The notes beneath the pieces are model-generated. The model was not told where the DNA came from. It did not search any database and saw only the letters and a list, made by a program, of their open reading frames with translations. Shown piece by piece: positions 34,606 through 41,665 of a DNA stretch of 64,000 nucleotides. This DNA comes from Bacillus salacetis. Its GTDB lineage: Bacteria > Bacillota > Bacilli > Bacillales > Bacillaceae_B. The position numbers and the translations under genes are program-made. Location of the stretch: positions 1-64,000 of the forward strand of contig NZ_QXIR01000022.1 of NCBI RefSeq assembly GCF_003581585.1, given 5' to 3'. Numbering within the stretch: position 1 is the stretch's first letter; each line of letters opens with the position of its first letter.

Positions 34606-35334
34606 ATGAATCAGGAAGCAAAAGGAGATTTGATCCTTTCCGGGAGCGGGGAGTCAGGAGGCGGCTCGTTTACGAAGGTCGTCATCAACGGAAGTGGAAA
34701 GATTACCGGTGATGTGAATTGTGAACACCTGGAATGCAACGGGTCAGCCAAAATTTATGGAAATATCACCTCTGAGACTACACTCATACAGGGAAGTACG
34801 GACATACAGGGCAACCTGACATCAGAGGATATCAAGGTCCATGGAGATTCCGATGTGAACGGAACGATCGTCTTCAGGGAGATGGAAATCAAAGGGCATA
34901 CCGGCGTGAATCAATCATTGAAGGGAGATACCCTCCACCTTGAAGGTATGATGAAAGTCAAAGGCGATGTCGAAGTGGAAACGGCTGACCTTAATGGTGC
35001 CTTCACGATAGGCGGCCTGCTGAACGGCGACCGTATTGATATCGAGCTTCATGGAAAATCAAAGGTGAAAGAAATTGGCGGTGAGACCATCTCGGTAAAA
35101 AGATCCGGGCGATCCCTTCTGAACCTGGATAAAATCATCAAGACCTGGAGCAAGGAACTGCATGCAGATTTAATTGAAGGAGACCAGATCAATCTTCAGT
35201 ATACAAAGGCCAAAGTGGTCCGCGGGAATAACATCGAAATCGGACCGGGTTGTGAAATTGAATTGATTGAGTATGGAAATGACCTTCAGGTTTCTGACAA
35301 GGCGAAGGTGAAGAAGACAGAGAAGTGGGAATAA
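34606..35334 (+). CDS. bacF: Bactofilin-like polymer-forming protein (BacF/YhbF)
   Basis: A 242-aa second bactofilin, 15 bp after bacE. Rungs such as NGSGKITGDVNCEHLECNGS and the shared C-terminal signature VRGNNIEIGPGCEIELIEYG mark it as a paralogue of bacE by tandem duplication. It probably co-polymerises with BacE. AGAGGGGGAG lies before the ATG. A terminator follows. Confidence 0.87.
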   Translation: MNQEAKGDLILSGSGESGGGSFTKVVINGSGKITGDVNCEHLECNGSAKIYGNITSETTLIQGSTDIQGNLTSEDIKVHGDSDVNGTIVFREMEIKGHTGVNQSLKGDTLHLEGMMKVKGDVEVETADLNGAFTIGGLLNGDRIDIELHGKSKVKEIGGETISVKRSGRSLLNLDKIIKTWSKELHADLIEGDQINLQYTKAKVVRGNNIEIGPGCEIELIEYGNDLQVSDKAKVKKTEKWE

Positions 35335-35349
35335 CAGTTTGGATAGAAG

Positions 35350-35381
35350 ATGCGCAGCTTGAATTGGGGCTGCGTTTTTTT
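35350..35381 (+). terminator. Terminator of bactofilin operon
   Basis: Stem TGCGCAGC / GGCTGCGT with a 9-nt loop and seven T residues. Confidence 0.85.
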
Positions 35382-35487
35382 ATGTGAGATAGCCTTAGTT
35401 CTGGAACAATATAGTCAGTACGGAATTAGTGATAAGAATGTGGGATATCAATAGCAGAATAAGTTTGAGGATTAACTTTATAAATTG

Positions 35488-35760
35488 TTACTGATTTTTC
35501 AGAAGACGTTTAAAGTCTTTTATTTCACTTTCATGCTTTATAGAACGTGCTGCCAAAGTATCGATGACAAGATGTTGGCCTTCCAGGGTATCCTTAAGGT
35601 TATCAGTCTTTTGATCAATATGTTTCTCAACGCGTTCAAAGTAAGGACCAAGACCATTGATAAGATTGCTTTTTATCGTCGACACGTCGTCCTTTAGTTC
35701 TTTCTGTCCCTCTTTAAGATCTCTCAATTCTTCAAGAATTAACTTTAGTGTTTCTTCCAT
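35488..35760 (-). CDS. Coiled-coil protein (paralogue B)
   Basis: A 90-aa protein. The C-terminal 60 residues, INGLGPYFERVEKHIDQKTD ... ARSIKHESEIKDFKRLLKNQ, are nearly identical in pattern to the protein at 5097-5570. It lacks the QRFxxMD heptads and has only a short LKEGQKELKDD helix before the shared part. GAAAGAGGTGATAAACC precedes the ATG. Function is unknown; the shared C-terminus is probably the working domain and the N-terminal helix a length-variable rod. Confidence 0.78.
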   Translation of the reverse strand: MEETLKLILEELRDLKEGQKELKDDVSTIKSNLINGLGPYFERVEKHIDQKTDNLKDTLEGQHLVIDTLAARSIKHESEIKDFKRLLKNQ

Positions 35761-35925
35761 AGGTTTATCACCTCTTTCCTTTTGATTTATTATAACATTG
35801 GGATCAGTTACTGTTCTACCATGCTGTCCCTTAACAGGATGGTTATTCTATTGTACTATAGGTGTATGGGATATATTGGATGACGCAGGGCTCGGTTATA
35901 ATTATTTGGGAAGGGATGGAGAGGC

Positions 35926-36198
35926 ATGAAGAATATGAAAAAGTATCTGCTCTGCACTGCTTTGATTACCATTGTTTTGTTTTTCGGAGGATTTTATTTC
36001 TTTGCTGACAATATAAACAGTCCGGTAAACAAAGAAACTTTTATTCCGTTTGAAAATGTGTATATGTATCAGCTACTTGAAAATGGTGATGCTGCAATCA
36101 ATATCATCCATATTTTCATGTATTCATTAGTATTGGCCATTCCGGTTTTTATCCTGTTTAAACTGCTGGGGAATCTATTGAAAAGATCAAAAGTGTAA
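35926..36198 (+). CDS. Small two-helix membrane protein
   Basis: A 90-aa membrane protein with helices at about 6-26 (LLCTALITIVLFFGGFYFF) and 63-82 (YSLVLAIPVFILFKLLGNLL), and an outside loop of about 35 residues. No family is recognised. GGAGAGG lies 5 nt before the ATG; a second ATG at 35935 is possible. It is monocistronic with a terminator directly after it. Confidence 0.7.
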   Translation: MKNMKKYLLCTALITIVLFFGGFYFFADNINSPVNKETFIPFENVYMYQLLENGDAAINIIHIFMYSLVLAIPVFILFKLLGNLLKRSKV

Positions 36199-36203
36199 AC
36201 TTT

Positions 36204-36236
36204 AAAATCACAGCTAAATGGAGTTGTGATTTTTTT
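36204..36236 (+). terminator. Intrinsic terminator
   Basis: Stem AAATCACAGC / GTTGTGATTT and seven T residues. Confidence 0.85.
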
Positions 36237-36261
36237 ATTGCACCTCCTTACTCTCCGGTGC

Positions 36262-36356
36262 TTTTTGGTGCCTGTCCCCCGCTGCACTAAAGCATTAACG
36301 CAGTGGGGGACAGTCCCTCACCACACTAAAGCATTAACGCGATGGGGGACAGGCAC
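36262..36356. repeat. GGGGACAG / GCATTAACGC hairpin cluster
   Basis: The outer pair TTGGTGCCTGTCCCC (36262) and GGGGACAGGCACCAA (36342-36356) encloses a second GGGGGACAGTCCC and two copies of ACTAAAGCATTAACGC. The whole 95-bp block can fold into one large cruciform. Fourth member of the cluster family. Confidence 0.85.
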
Positions 36357-36448
36357 CAAAGTAGACCCCCGACACCCGAGTGTTCCTTTCAAACGTTTTG
36401 ACATTTTAATGACAATGTTTCAAAATGGAAGAGATAAGAGGTGACACG

Positions 36449-36877
36449 ATGAATGAGGTAACGAGTGTAAAGTGGTTTGGGATGGCGATTCAGGCGCTGG
36501 TCGTGTTGGCCGGTAATGAGGGACTCTGTCCCAGCGGCGAGCTGGCAGAGAAGCTTAATTCCAAGTCAGTGTTTTTAAGGAAAATTCTAAGGCACCTGGT
36601 GAAAGAAGAACTGATTCAGGCAAAAGAAGGCCGGGACGGCGGCTATTTTCTTGTAAAGAAACCTGAAGACATCAAGCTGTCTGAAGTATATGAAGCCATG
36701 AGGTCGGAAACCTTTCCTAAGGGGTTCTTCGATGTGGAAACCAAGGAATGCTTTGCTCCCTGTACACGCGAATCCATGAGTGAACTGCGCGATGAGATGG
36801 AAAGCTGGGTAGTCAGCGGCTTGGAACAGAAGACGATCAGGGATTTGATGAAGCATAAAGAGCTTCCTGATAAATAA
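36449..36877 (+). CDS. Rrf2 family transcriptional regulator
   Basis: A 142-aa regulator. The winged helix covers residues 1-65 (SGELAEKLNSKSVFLRKILR, HLVKEELIQAKEGRDGGYFL), with the Rrf2 signature GRDGGY. Two cysteines in TKECFAPCTRES (about 90-97) could bind metal or sense redox state, although the IscR/NsrR three-Cys pattern is incomplete. I choose ATG 36449 with AAGAGGTGA upstream. No obvious target lies next to it; it is followed by a terminator. Confidence 0.87.
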   Translation: MNEVTSVKWFGMAIQALVVLAGNEGLCPSGELAEKLNSKSVFLRKILRHLVKEELIQAKEGRDGGYFLVKKPEDIKLSEVYEAMRSETFPKGFFDVETKECFAPCTRESMSELRDEMESWVVSGLEQKTIRDLMKHKELPDK

Positions 36878-36893
36878 TAGATTGACTAAATTG

Positions 36894-36922
36894 AGCGGCG
36901 CTATTCAGTGCTGCTTTTTTTA
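36894..36922 (+). terminator. Intrinsic terminator
   Basis: Stem AGCGGCGC / GTGCTGCT with seven T residues, 17 bp after the Rrf2 gene. Confidence 0.75.
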
Positions 36923-37078
36923 TTCGGCACTTTTCGTAAACTTTGTTAAATTCACTATCAATTCCAAATAAAGTCATGATAAATCACCGTCAAAACCCCG
37001 GTGAGCAGGGAAGAACAGTGCTGCTCGTTCTTTTTCGAGAGTAAAACCCAGACAATGGCTGCTGCAATAAACCACCTT

Positions 37079-37118
37079 GATAATGGCGTATCCATAGCTT
37101 ACCGGATACGCCATTATC
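37079..37118. repeat. Perfect 15-bp inverted repeat
   Basis: GATAATGGCGTATCC and GGATACGCCATTATC flank a 10-nt loop. No T tract follows on either strand, so it is not an ordinary terminator. It lies alone in the 320-bp gap before the DUF3221 gene. Confidence 0.8.
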
Positions 37119-37199
37119 AGTTAATACCAAGTGAAAAAATCATAACAAGCCTGAAACTATAAGAGGCATCATACGTCACATATAGTAAGGGGGGATATC

Positions 37200-37733
37200 A
37201 TGCGTATGCGGATAGTGTATTTACTTATGTTTATGTTTCTAATCTTTGCCGGCTGCAGTAACCAAAATGGTCATGAGAAGAGTGTGGAACCACAACCGGA
37301 TCCAGAACCAGGCATTACCGGCTATGTGATGGATAAGGAAGGACAAAGGATTTTGGTTGTCAGTACAGAAGCGAAAGATTTTAGCGGGAACGGCGGAATG
37401 GAAGAATTTTATGATGCTGTATGGGCGAGTAATCCCCAAAAGGAAGTAGAGCTAGGAGAGCAGGTGAAAATCTGGTTTGAGGGAGGAGTGGAAACATCTT
37501 ATCCAGGTCAGGCGGCTGTTGGGAAAATAGAAATTATGCCAAGCACAACTCCTGAAGGTGCGGTGCTTTCCGACACCGAAGCCTTGAATAGAGCCCTGTC
37601 GAAGAATACGTTTGAAAATGAAATTGTGACGGCCCAATCCATTCAGTATGACGCCGATAAAGATGAATGGACAATTCTATTGAAAAACACGGACTCGTAT
37701 GAAGAATATCCGATTAAGGTACAAGATAAATGA
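37200..37733 (+). CDS. DUF3221 lipoprotein
   Basis: A 177-aa lipoprotein. Signal MRMRIVYLLMFMFLIFAGC with lipobox FAGC. The mature part has ITGYVMDKEGQRILVVSTEA and a later VELGEQVKIWFEGGVETSYP, the pattern of DUF3221, a family of small Bacillus surface proteins with an OB-like barrel. The C-terminal 45 residues (ALNRALSKNTFENEIVTAQS) go beyond the domain. GGGGGGATATC precedes the ATG. Function is unknown. Confidence 0.82.
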   Translation: MRMRIVYLLMFMFLIFAGCSNQNGHEKSVEPQPDPEPGITGYVMDKEGQRILVVSTEAKDFSGNGGMEEFYDAVWASNPQKEVELGEQVKIWFEGGVETSYPGQAAVGKIEIMPSTTPEGAVLSDTEALNRALSKNTFENEIVTAQSIQYDADKDEWTILLKNTDSYEEYPIKVQDK

Positions 37734-37873
37734 CACTCCCTGTTTAATGTAACAGTAACAGAAGATGATACACCGATTTTCAGGGTGTTTACCCTGATCA
37801 GAAACTATTAAAATTATCACCCGCTCGTCATTTTAGGAAGGCAGAGATCCAGTTCCTGATTCCTGATTAAAGC

Positions 37874-37911
37874 CAATCCCCAGCTGCACCAACCGGGGAT
37901 TGTTCTTCTTT
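37874..37911. terminator. Hairpin serving DUF3221 gene and orphan riboswitch
   Basis: CAATCCCC / GGGGATTG stem. On plus it is followed by TTCTTCTTTT; on minus by GCTTT. On minus it lies just beyond the orphan c-di-AMP aptamer and is a natural expression-platform terminator. Confidence 0.65.
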
Positions 37912-37970
37912 TAGAGAGTGTAACAGTGTTCTATATTATGATGGAAATGATTGAATATCGCTCCTCTCTC

Positions 37971-38096
37971 CTGGCTACGCTTACGAAGTTAGCTGTCGGG
38001 TTCGGAAGGCAGGAATCTCCCGGCCGGAAGGCTTCACCCCATGATTATCAGTAATAATCTTCTGGTTCCTCCGTTCCTTGCGGATTAAGCGGATTA
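37971..38096 (-). ncRNA. Orphan c-di-AMP (ydaO-type) riboswitch
   Basis: Read on minus, the region runs GCTTAATCCG ... GGAACGGAGGAACCA ... TGGGGTGAAGCC ... CGAACCCGACAGCTAACTTC then GTAAGCG. These are the conserved blocks of the ydaO/yuaA aptamer, with P1 formed by CGCTTA and TAAGCG. A hairpin follows about 70 nt later, but no minus-strand ORF is found before the plus-strand DUF3221 gene. Upstream on the same strand is the DUF2294 gene. The gene it controlled may have been lost, or the element acts as a 3' sensor. Assignment is by motif from memory. Confidence 0.8.
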
Positions 38097-38153
38097 GGTC
38101 AGAATGTGAATTTACCATAGCTTGATTAAAAGGTTAGGATGAACTTTCAGCCG

Positions 38154-38522
38154 TTAGTTTTCCAGGCATTTCTCCAGGTTTTTATCCAGGACGAATACTT
38201 CCATGCGTTCACCTGTTTTCGTGCTGATGTCGCTGTGGCTTGACAGGACCTTGCATTCTGTATGCTTTTCGACTGTTTCCTCGATATTTTCACTATACAT
38301 TTCCCGGAGGACCTGGCGCATTTGCTTAACAAGCTTCCTGCCGGTGTCGTGTTCAACCAGATGCTTTTCCTCAACCGTCAGCACTCCTTTGAACCGGGCG
38401 ATCACCATGTCCTCTACAATGTACGTCCTGGTTTCCTGGGGGCCGCGGCCGATCAGTTCCCTTTGTAACTTGATGAATGCTTCACTCAATTCTGCCTCTA
38501 ATCGTTTTTTAGAAGATTTCAA
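38154..38522 (-). CDS. DUF2294 family protein
   Basis: A 122-aa cytoplasmic protein. RGPQETRTYIVEDMVIARFK and a C-terminal VFVLDKNLEKCLEN fit DUF2294, a family seen in Bacillus and near bicarbonate/CO2-related genes but not assigned a function to my knowledge. I choose TTG 38522 because GGGAGGAAA (38529-38537) lies 6 nt upstream; the frame extends to 38570 without a site. It lies between two c-di-AMP riboswitches, of which the minus-strand one is directly downstream of it. Confidence 0.78.
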   Translation of the reverse strand: MKSSKKRLEAELSEAFIKLQRELIGRGPQETRTYIVEDMVIARFKGVLTVEEKHLVEHDTGRKLVKQMRQVLREMYSENIEETVEKHTECKVLSSHSDISTKTGERMEVFVLDKNLEKCLEN

Positions 38523-38695
38523 TTCAACTTTCCTCCCTAAGCTTTGCAAAAGTGAAAAAACCAATTTCATGCAATATGTTAATAAGGGCAGGGCGGGATG
38601 TCAATCAATAATATGTTTCTTTGAAATGATAAGAAAAACATAAAAATAATTAGAAATTCATAGAAAAGGATTGGTATTGTTCATCAAATGAGATT

Positions 38696-38717
38696 AAATG
38701 ATCAAAAATGATCATTT
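38696..38717. promoter_or_regulatory. Dyad AAATGATCA-N4-TGATCATTT
   Basis: A perfect 9-bp inverted repeat ending 7 bp before the -35 of the kdp riboswitch promoter. It is placed like an activator or repressor operator. No regulator gene for it is recognised nearby. Confidence 0.5.
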
Positions 38718-38724
38718 TAGAGGA

Positions 38725-38753
38725 TTTACAAGATTTAAAAGCAGGAGTAATAT
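38725..38753 (+). promoter_or_regulatory. Promoter of kdp riboswitch leader
   Basis: -35 TTTACA (38725-38730), 17-bp spacer, -10 TAATAT (38748-38753). It starts transcription about 25 bp before the aptamer. Confidence 0.6.
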
Positions 38754-38788
38754 GATTTCCGTAAACAGCAGCTCAAACAACTCAATAT

Positions 38789-38955
38789 TCGGCCTAGTCT
38801 CGGAAACGAGAACGGAGGACCCAATCAACAGGGGTTAATTCTACATTTGTAGAAGGGATGAGAGTCAAACTCTTTCGCCATCCTACCCGTCAGCTAACTT
38901 CGTCGGCTAAAGCGGAGGAGGTCATAAAGACCGCCTTTTCAGGGGGCTTTTTTTG
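38789..38955 (+). ncRNA. c-di-AMP (ydaO-type) riboswitch and terminator of kdp locus
   Basis: Aptamer blocks are clear: CGAGAACGGAGGACCCAATC, GGGGTTAATTC and ACCCGTCAGCTAACTTCGTC. The expression platform (about 38909-38955) is a hairpin built from GCGGAGGAGGTC / GACCGCC and GGGGGC followed by seven T residues. ydaO-type switches turn genes off when c-di-AMP is high, and potassium importers are their classic targets; a kdp operon under this switch has been described in the Bacillus cereus group. Here it precedes kdpFABC by about 1 kb, with 390 nt of further leader and two small genes in between. Confidence 0.88.
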
Positions 38956-39334
38956 TTGTCATCAAAACAACGATCAAGGCAGCTTGAATGATAAGTAGGT
39001 CTTTTTATTGTGCCTATTTTGAAAAAGTAAACATGGAAGACAGAATGCAAAGAAGGCTTTGATAAGCCGGCTGGGCGTTAGGTAGACCAATGGGTGCTTT
39101 TTCTCCAGATGAACAAGAGTTTTATAGATTTTTCGCATCTTCAGAAGATGCTGATCATCTATGCTCTTGAAATTCATGTTGGGGAAGAAGCAAACATTGG
39201 TCTATTTTTGTTTTCATCGACTGGGATTTTTTTCTTAGGAAATTTCTTTGGATGAAAGCTGACGGATCCATTCTTTTTCAGGCACGGTCCTAAAAAGATC
39301 TCTGAGTCCAGGGGAATTGAGTGTGACAAAAGTG
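38956..39334 (+). other. Long leader between riboswitch terminator and first kdp-locus gene
   Basis: About 380 nt with no convincing gene. A minus-strand open frame (38974-39177) has no ribosome site. The region may hold a second promoter or a further regulatory RNA structure for the kdp genes, but nothing specific was recognised. Confidence 0.4.
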
Positions 39335-39347
39335 AAGGGAGGTCTAG

Positions 39348-39752
39348 ATGTTGATGGTGACTCAATCAAACGATGCCGTACTTGTTTGCATCCCCAATGA
39401 GGGCATATTCCAGCTCATACAGAATGGTCTGAAGGATTATAGAGCCTGCTGCTTTGCATCAGCGGACTCCCGGGTGATAGAAGCTCTGCAAAACAGCGGT
39501 GTCCAGCGTGTTGTGGCAATCACCCCTGGAGAACAGTACCTGCGTCTCAACGATCAGTTCAGCAAGGTGATTGTTTTTGAAAGCCATATTGCAGATACAT
39601 GCGATTTGATGACAATCATAGGAAACAGTACTTGTGCACCTGTCGTTGTGGTTGCGACTGGGTATGGTTATCCGATGCGCCTTTACTATTCACTCGGCGC
39701 CAAGTATGCCGTGTATTCCAAGAGGAGCAAGATTTCATGTTTTCTAAGTTGA
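39348..39752 (+). CDS. Unknown 134-aa protein, first gene of kdp locus
   Basis: Not recognised. Soluble, with an alternating strand/helix pattern like a small Rossmann or receiver fold: AVLVCIPNEGIFQLIQNGLK, ALQNSGVQRVVAITPGEQYL, FSKVIVFESHIADTCDLMTI, APVVVVATGYGYPMRLYYSL. Three Cys lie at about 33, 34 and 81. AAGGGAGG is 5 nt before ATG 39348. It is separated by 20 bp from the 35-aa membrane peptide and is plainly in the riboswitch-controlled transcript. The name and role are unknown; I infer a potassium- or nucleotide-sensing accessory from position only. Confidence 0.65.
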   Translation: MLMVTQSNDAVLVCIPNEGIFQLIQNGLKDYRACCFASADSRVIEALQNSGVQRVVAITPGEQYLRLNDQFSKVIVFESHIADTCDLMTIIGNSTCAPVVVVATGYGYPMRLYYSLGAKYAVYSKRSKISCFLS

Positions 39753-39772
39753 AAAATCAGGAGGTTATTACA

Positions 39773-39880
39773 ATGCTGGATATTATGATGATCGGCCTTT
39801 TCGTTATCCTGCCGGCCGCGATGTATGGATTCACAAATTGGTCAGCCCATGCGGTTGAGCAAGGAAGTGATAACAAGTGA
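39773..39880 (+). CDS. 35-aa membrane peptide before kdpF
   Basis: ATG 39773 follows CAGGAGG by about 9 nt and codes for 35 residues: one hydrophobic helix (MIGLFVILPAAMYGFTNW) and a charged tail ending GSDNK. The stop TGA overlaps the kdpF ATG by one base, so translation is coupled. A similar peptide preceding kdpF occurs in some Firmicutes as far as I recall. It is likely to be a second small subunit or stabiliser of the Kdp complex, in addition to KdpF; this is inference. Confidence 0.7.
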   Translation: MLDIMMIGLFVILPAAMYGFTNWSAHAVEQGSDNK

Positions 39881-39957
39881 TGGCTTTGTTACTGGGAATT
39901 ACCGCAGTTACGGTGTTGTACTTATTCTATGTATTACTCAATCCGGAGAAATTCTGA
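39880..39957 (+). CDS. kdpF: KdpF, small subunit of K+-ATPase
   Basis: A 25-aa peptide, one helix LLLGITAVTVLYLFYVLL followed by NPEKF, the invariant KdpF tail. In E. coli KdpF (29 aa) stabilises the KdpABC complex in the membrane. ATG 39880 overlaps the previous stop, and KdpA starts 19 bp after its end. Confidence 0.93.
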   Translation: MALLLGITAVTVLYLFYVLLNPEKF

Positions 39958-39976
39958 CTAGTTGGAGGTAAATCAG

Positions 39977-41650
39977 GTGATTACTACTATTCTATCTATC
40001 ATCATTACAATGGCAGCCGTGGTTTTGATTGCTAAGCCTGCCGGAATCTATTTGGCCAAAGCGTTTGATTATAACCAAACCGGGCTTGACAGGGTGTTTG
40101 GACCTTTAGAGAATGTCCTTTTTAAACTCAGCGGGATAAAAAAAATAAACCAAACCTGGAAGCAGTACGCCATAGCTCTTGTCCTTGCTAATGGATTCAT
40201 GATTTTCCTGGTATATCTTGTGTTCAGGTTTCAAGGCCTACTGCCCCTGAACCCCAGTGGAAATCCAGGGATGGATCCCACGCTGGCATTCAACACCGCG
40301 ATCAGTTTCATGACCAATACAAATCTCCAGCATTACAGCGGGGAGTCGGGGCTTTCCTACCTTGGTCAGATGATCGGTATCTTGTTCATGATGTTTGCCG
40401 CACCGGGCACAGCTTTAGCGGTGGCAATCGCGTTTGTAAGGGGGCTCTCCGGAGCGGAGATCGGAAATTTCTTTGTTGATTTATTCAGGGCCGTAATACG
40501 CGTCCTGATGCCGATTGCCCTTGTTGCTGGCTTGATCTTTGTGGCGCTGGGGGTTCCGCAGACACTGGAACCATCCGTTACCGCCAACACGATTGAAGGG
40601 GCGTCGCAGGAAATTGCACGCGGACCGGTTGGGACATTCTTGTCCATTAAGGAACTGGGAAATAACGGGGGAGGATTTTTCGGCGTCAATTCGGCTCATC
40701 CCTTTGAAAATCCGAATGCCGTAAGCAACTTCATGCAGATTCTGCTTATGTTCCTGCTGCCGACTGCATTGCCGTTTACGTATGGAAAAATGGTTGGGAA
40801 TGCGAAGCAGGGACGGGTATTGTTTGTCTCCATGCTGATGGTCTTTACGGTATTCCTATCCACAGCACTGTTCTATGAGTATCAAGGAAACCCTGCATTG
40901 AATGCCCTGGGAATCGATACAGACCAAGGCAGCATGGAAGGGAAGGAAGTCCGGTTCGGAACCGGCCAATCCATTTTCTATGCATTGGTGACCACAGCTT
41001 CTGAAACGGGTGCCGTCAATACCATGCATGATACTTTGACACCAATCGGAGGGATGCTCGCTCTTTCCAACATGCTGTTAAATACGGTATTCGGCGGAGT
41101 CGGGGCAGGGTTCATCAACGTGATCATGTACGCAATGATCGCAGTATTTCTCTCAGGATTGATGGTCGGGCGTACACCTGAATTCTTAGGGAAGAAAATT
41201 GAAGGGCGGGAAATGAAACTCATTGCCCTGACCATGCTTATGCATCCCTTGTTAATTCTAGGAGCCTCTGCTATTGCGCTATATACACCTGCCGGGGCAG
41301 ACGCCATTTCCAACAGCGGGTTCCACGGCATTTCCCAGGTCGTGTATGAGTATACTTCTTCCGCAGCCAATAATGGCTCAGGCTTTGAAGGACTTGGTGA
41401 CGTGACACCATTCTGGAACATTTCCACTGGGATCGTCATGTATCTGGGAAGATTCTTTGGTCTGGTGGCAATGCTCGCAGTTGCCGGTTCGCTTGCATCC
41501 AAGAAGCTTGTCCCGGAAACAGCCGGAACATTCCGGACCGATACCCCTTTGTTCGGTGTGATTCTGGTTGGTACCTTCTTCATTGTGGGTGCATTGACTT
41601 TCTTCCCGACACTGGTGCTGGGACCTGTAGCGGAATATCTGACATTGTAG
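39977..41650 (+). CDS. kdpA: Potassium-transporting ATPase subunit KdpA
   Basis: A 557-aa channel-like subunit of the high-affinity K+ pump, with ten helices and four selectivity-filter repeats. Visible filters include TAISFMTNTNLQHYSGESGL, ELGNNGGGFFGVNSAHPFEN (the GNNGGG filter), ATTASETGAVNTMHDTLTPI and SSAANNGSGFEGLG. I start at GTG 39977 (MITTILSII), 7 nt after GGAGGT; TTG 39962 overlaps the ribosome site. It forms the pump with KdpB, KdpC and KdpF. Confidence 0.97.
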   Translation: MITTILSIIITMAAVVLIAKPAGIYLAKAFDYNQTGLDRVFGPLENVLFKLSGIKKINQTWKQYAIALVLANGFMIFLVYLVFRFQGLLPLNPSGNPGMDPTLAFNTAISFMTNTNLQHYSGESGLSYLGQMIGILFMMFAAPGTALAVAIAFVRGLSGAEIGNFFVDLFRAVIRVLMPIALVAGLIFVALGVPQTLEPSVTANTIEGASQEIARGPVGTFLSIKELGNNGGGFFGVNSAHPFENPNAVSNFMQILLMFLLPTALPFTYGKMVGNAKQGRVLFVSMLMVFTVFLSTALFYEYQGNPALNALGIDTDQGSMEGKEVRFGTGQSIFYALVTTASETGAVNTMHDTLTPIGGMLALSNMLLNTVFGGVGAGFINVIMYAMIAVFLSGLMVGRTPEFLGKKIEGREMKLIALTMLMHPLLILGASAIALYTPAGADAISNSGFHGISQVVYEYTSSAANNGSGFEGLGDVTPFWNISTGIVMYLGRFFGLVAMLAVAGSLASKKLVPETAGTFRTDTPLFGVILVGTFFIVGALTFFPTLVLGPVAEYLTL

Positions 41651-41665
41651 ATAGGAGTGGAACTG

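Noticed and set aside
35485-35697. Plus-strand ORF opposite paralogue B
   Set aside because: Antisense shadow of a gene with clear family match and ribosome site.
38974-39177. Minus-strand 67-aa ORF in kdp leader
   Set aside because: Protein-like in parts, but no ribosome site and it lies opposite the riboswitch-driven leader.
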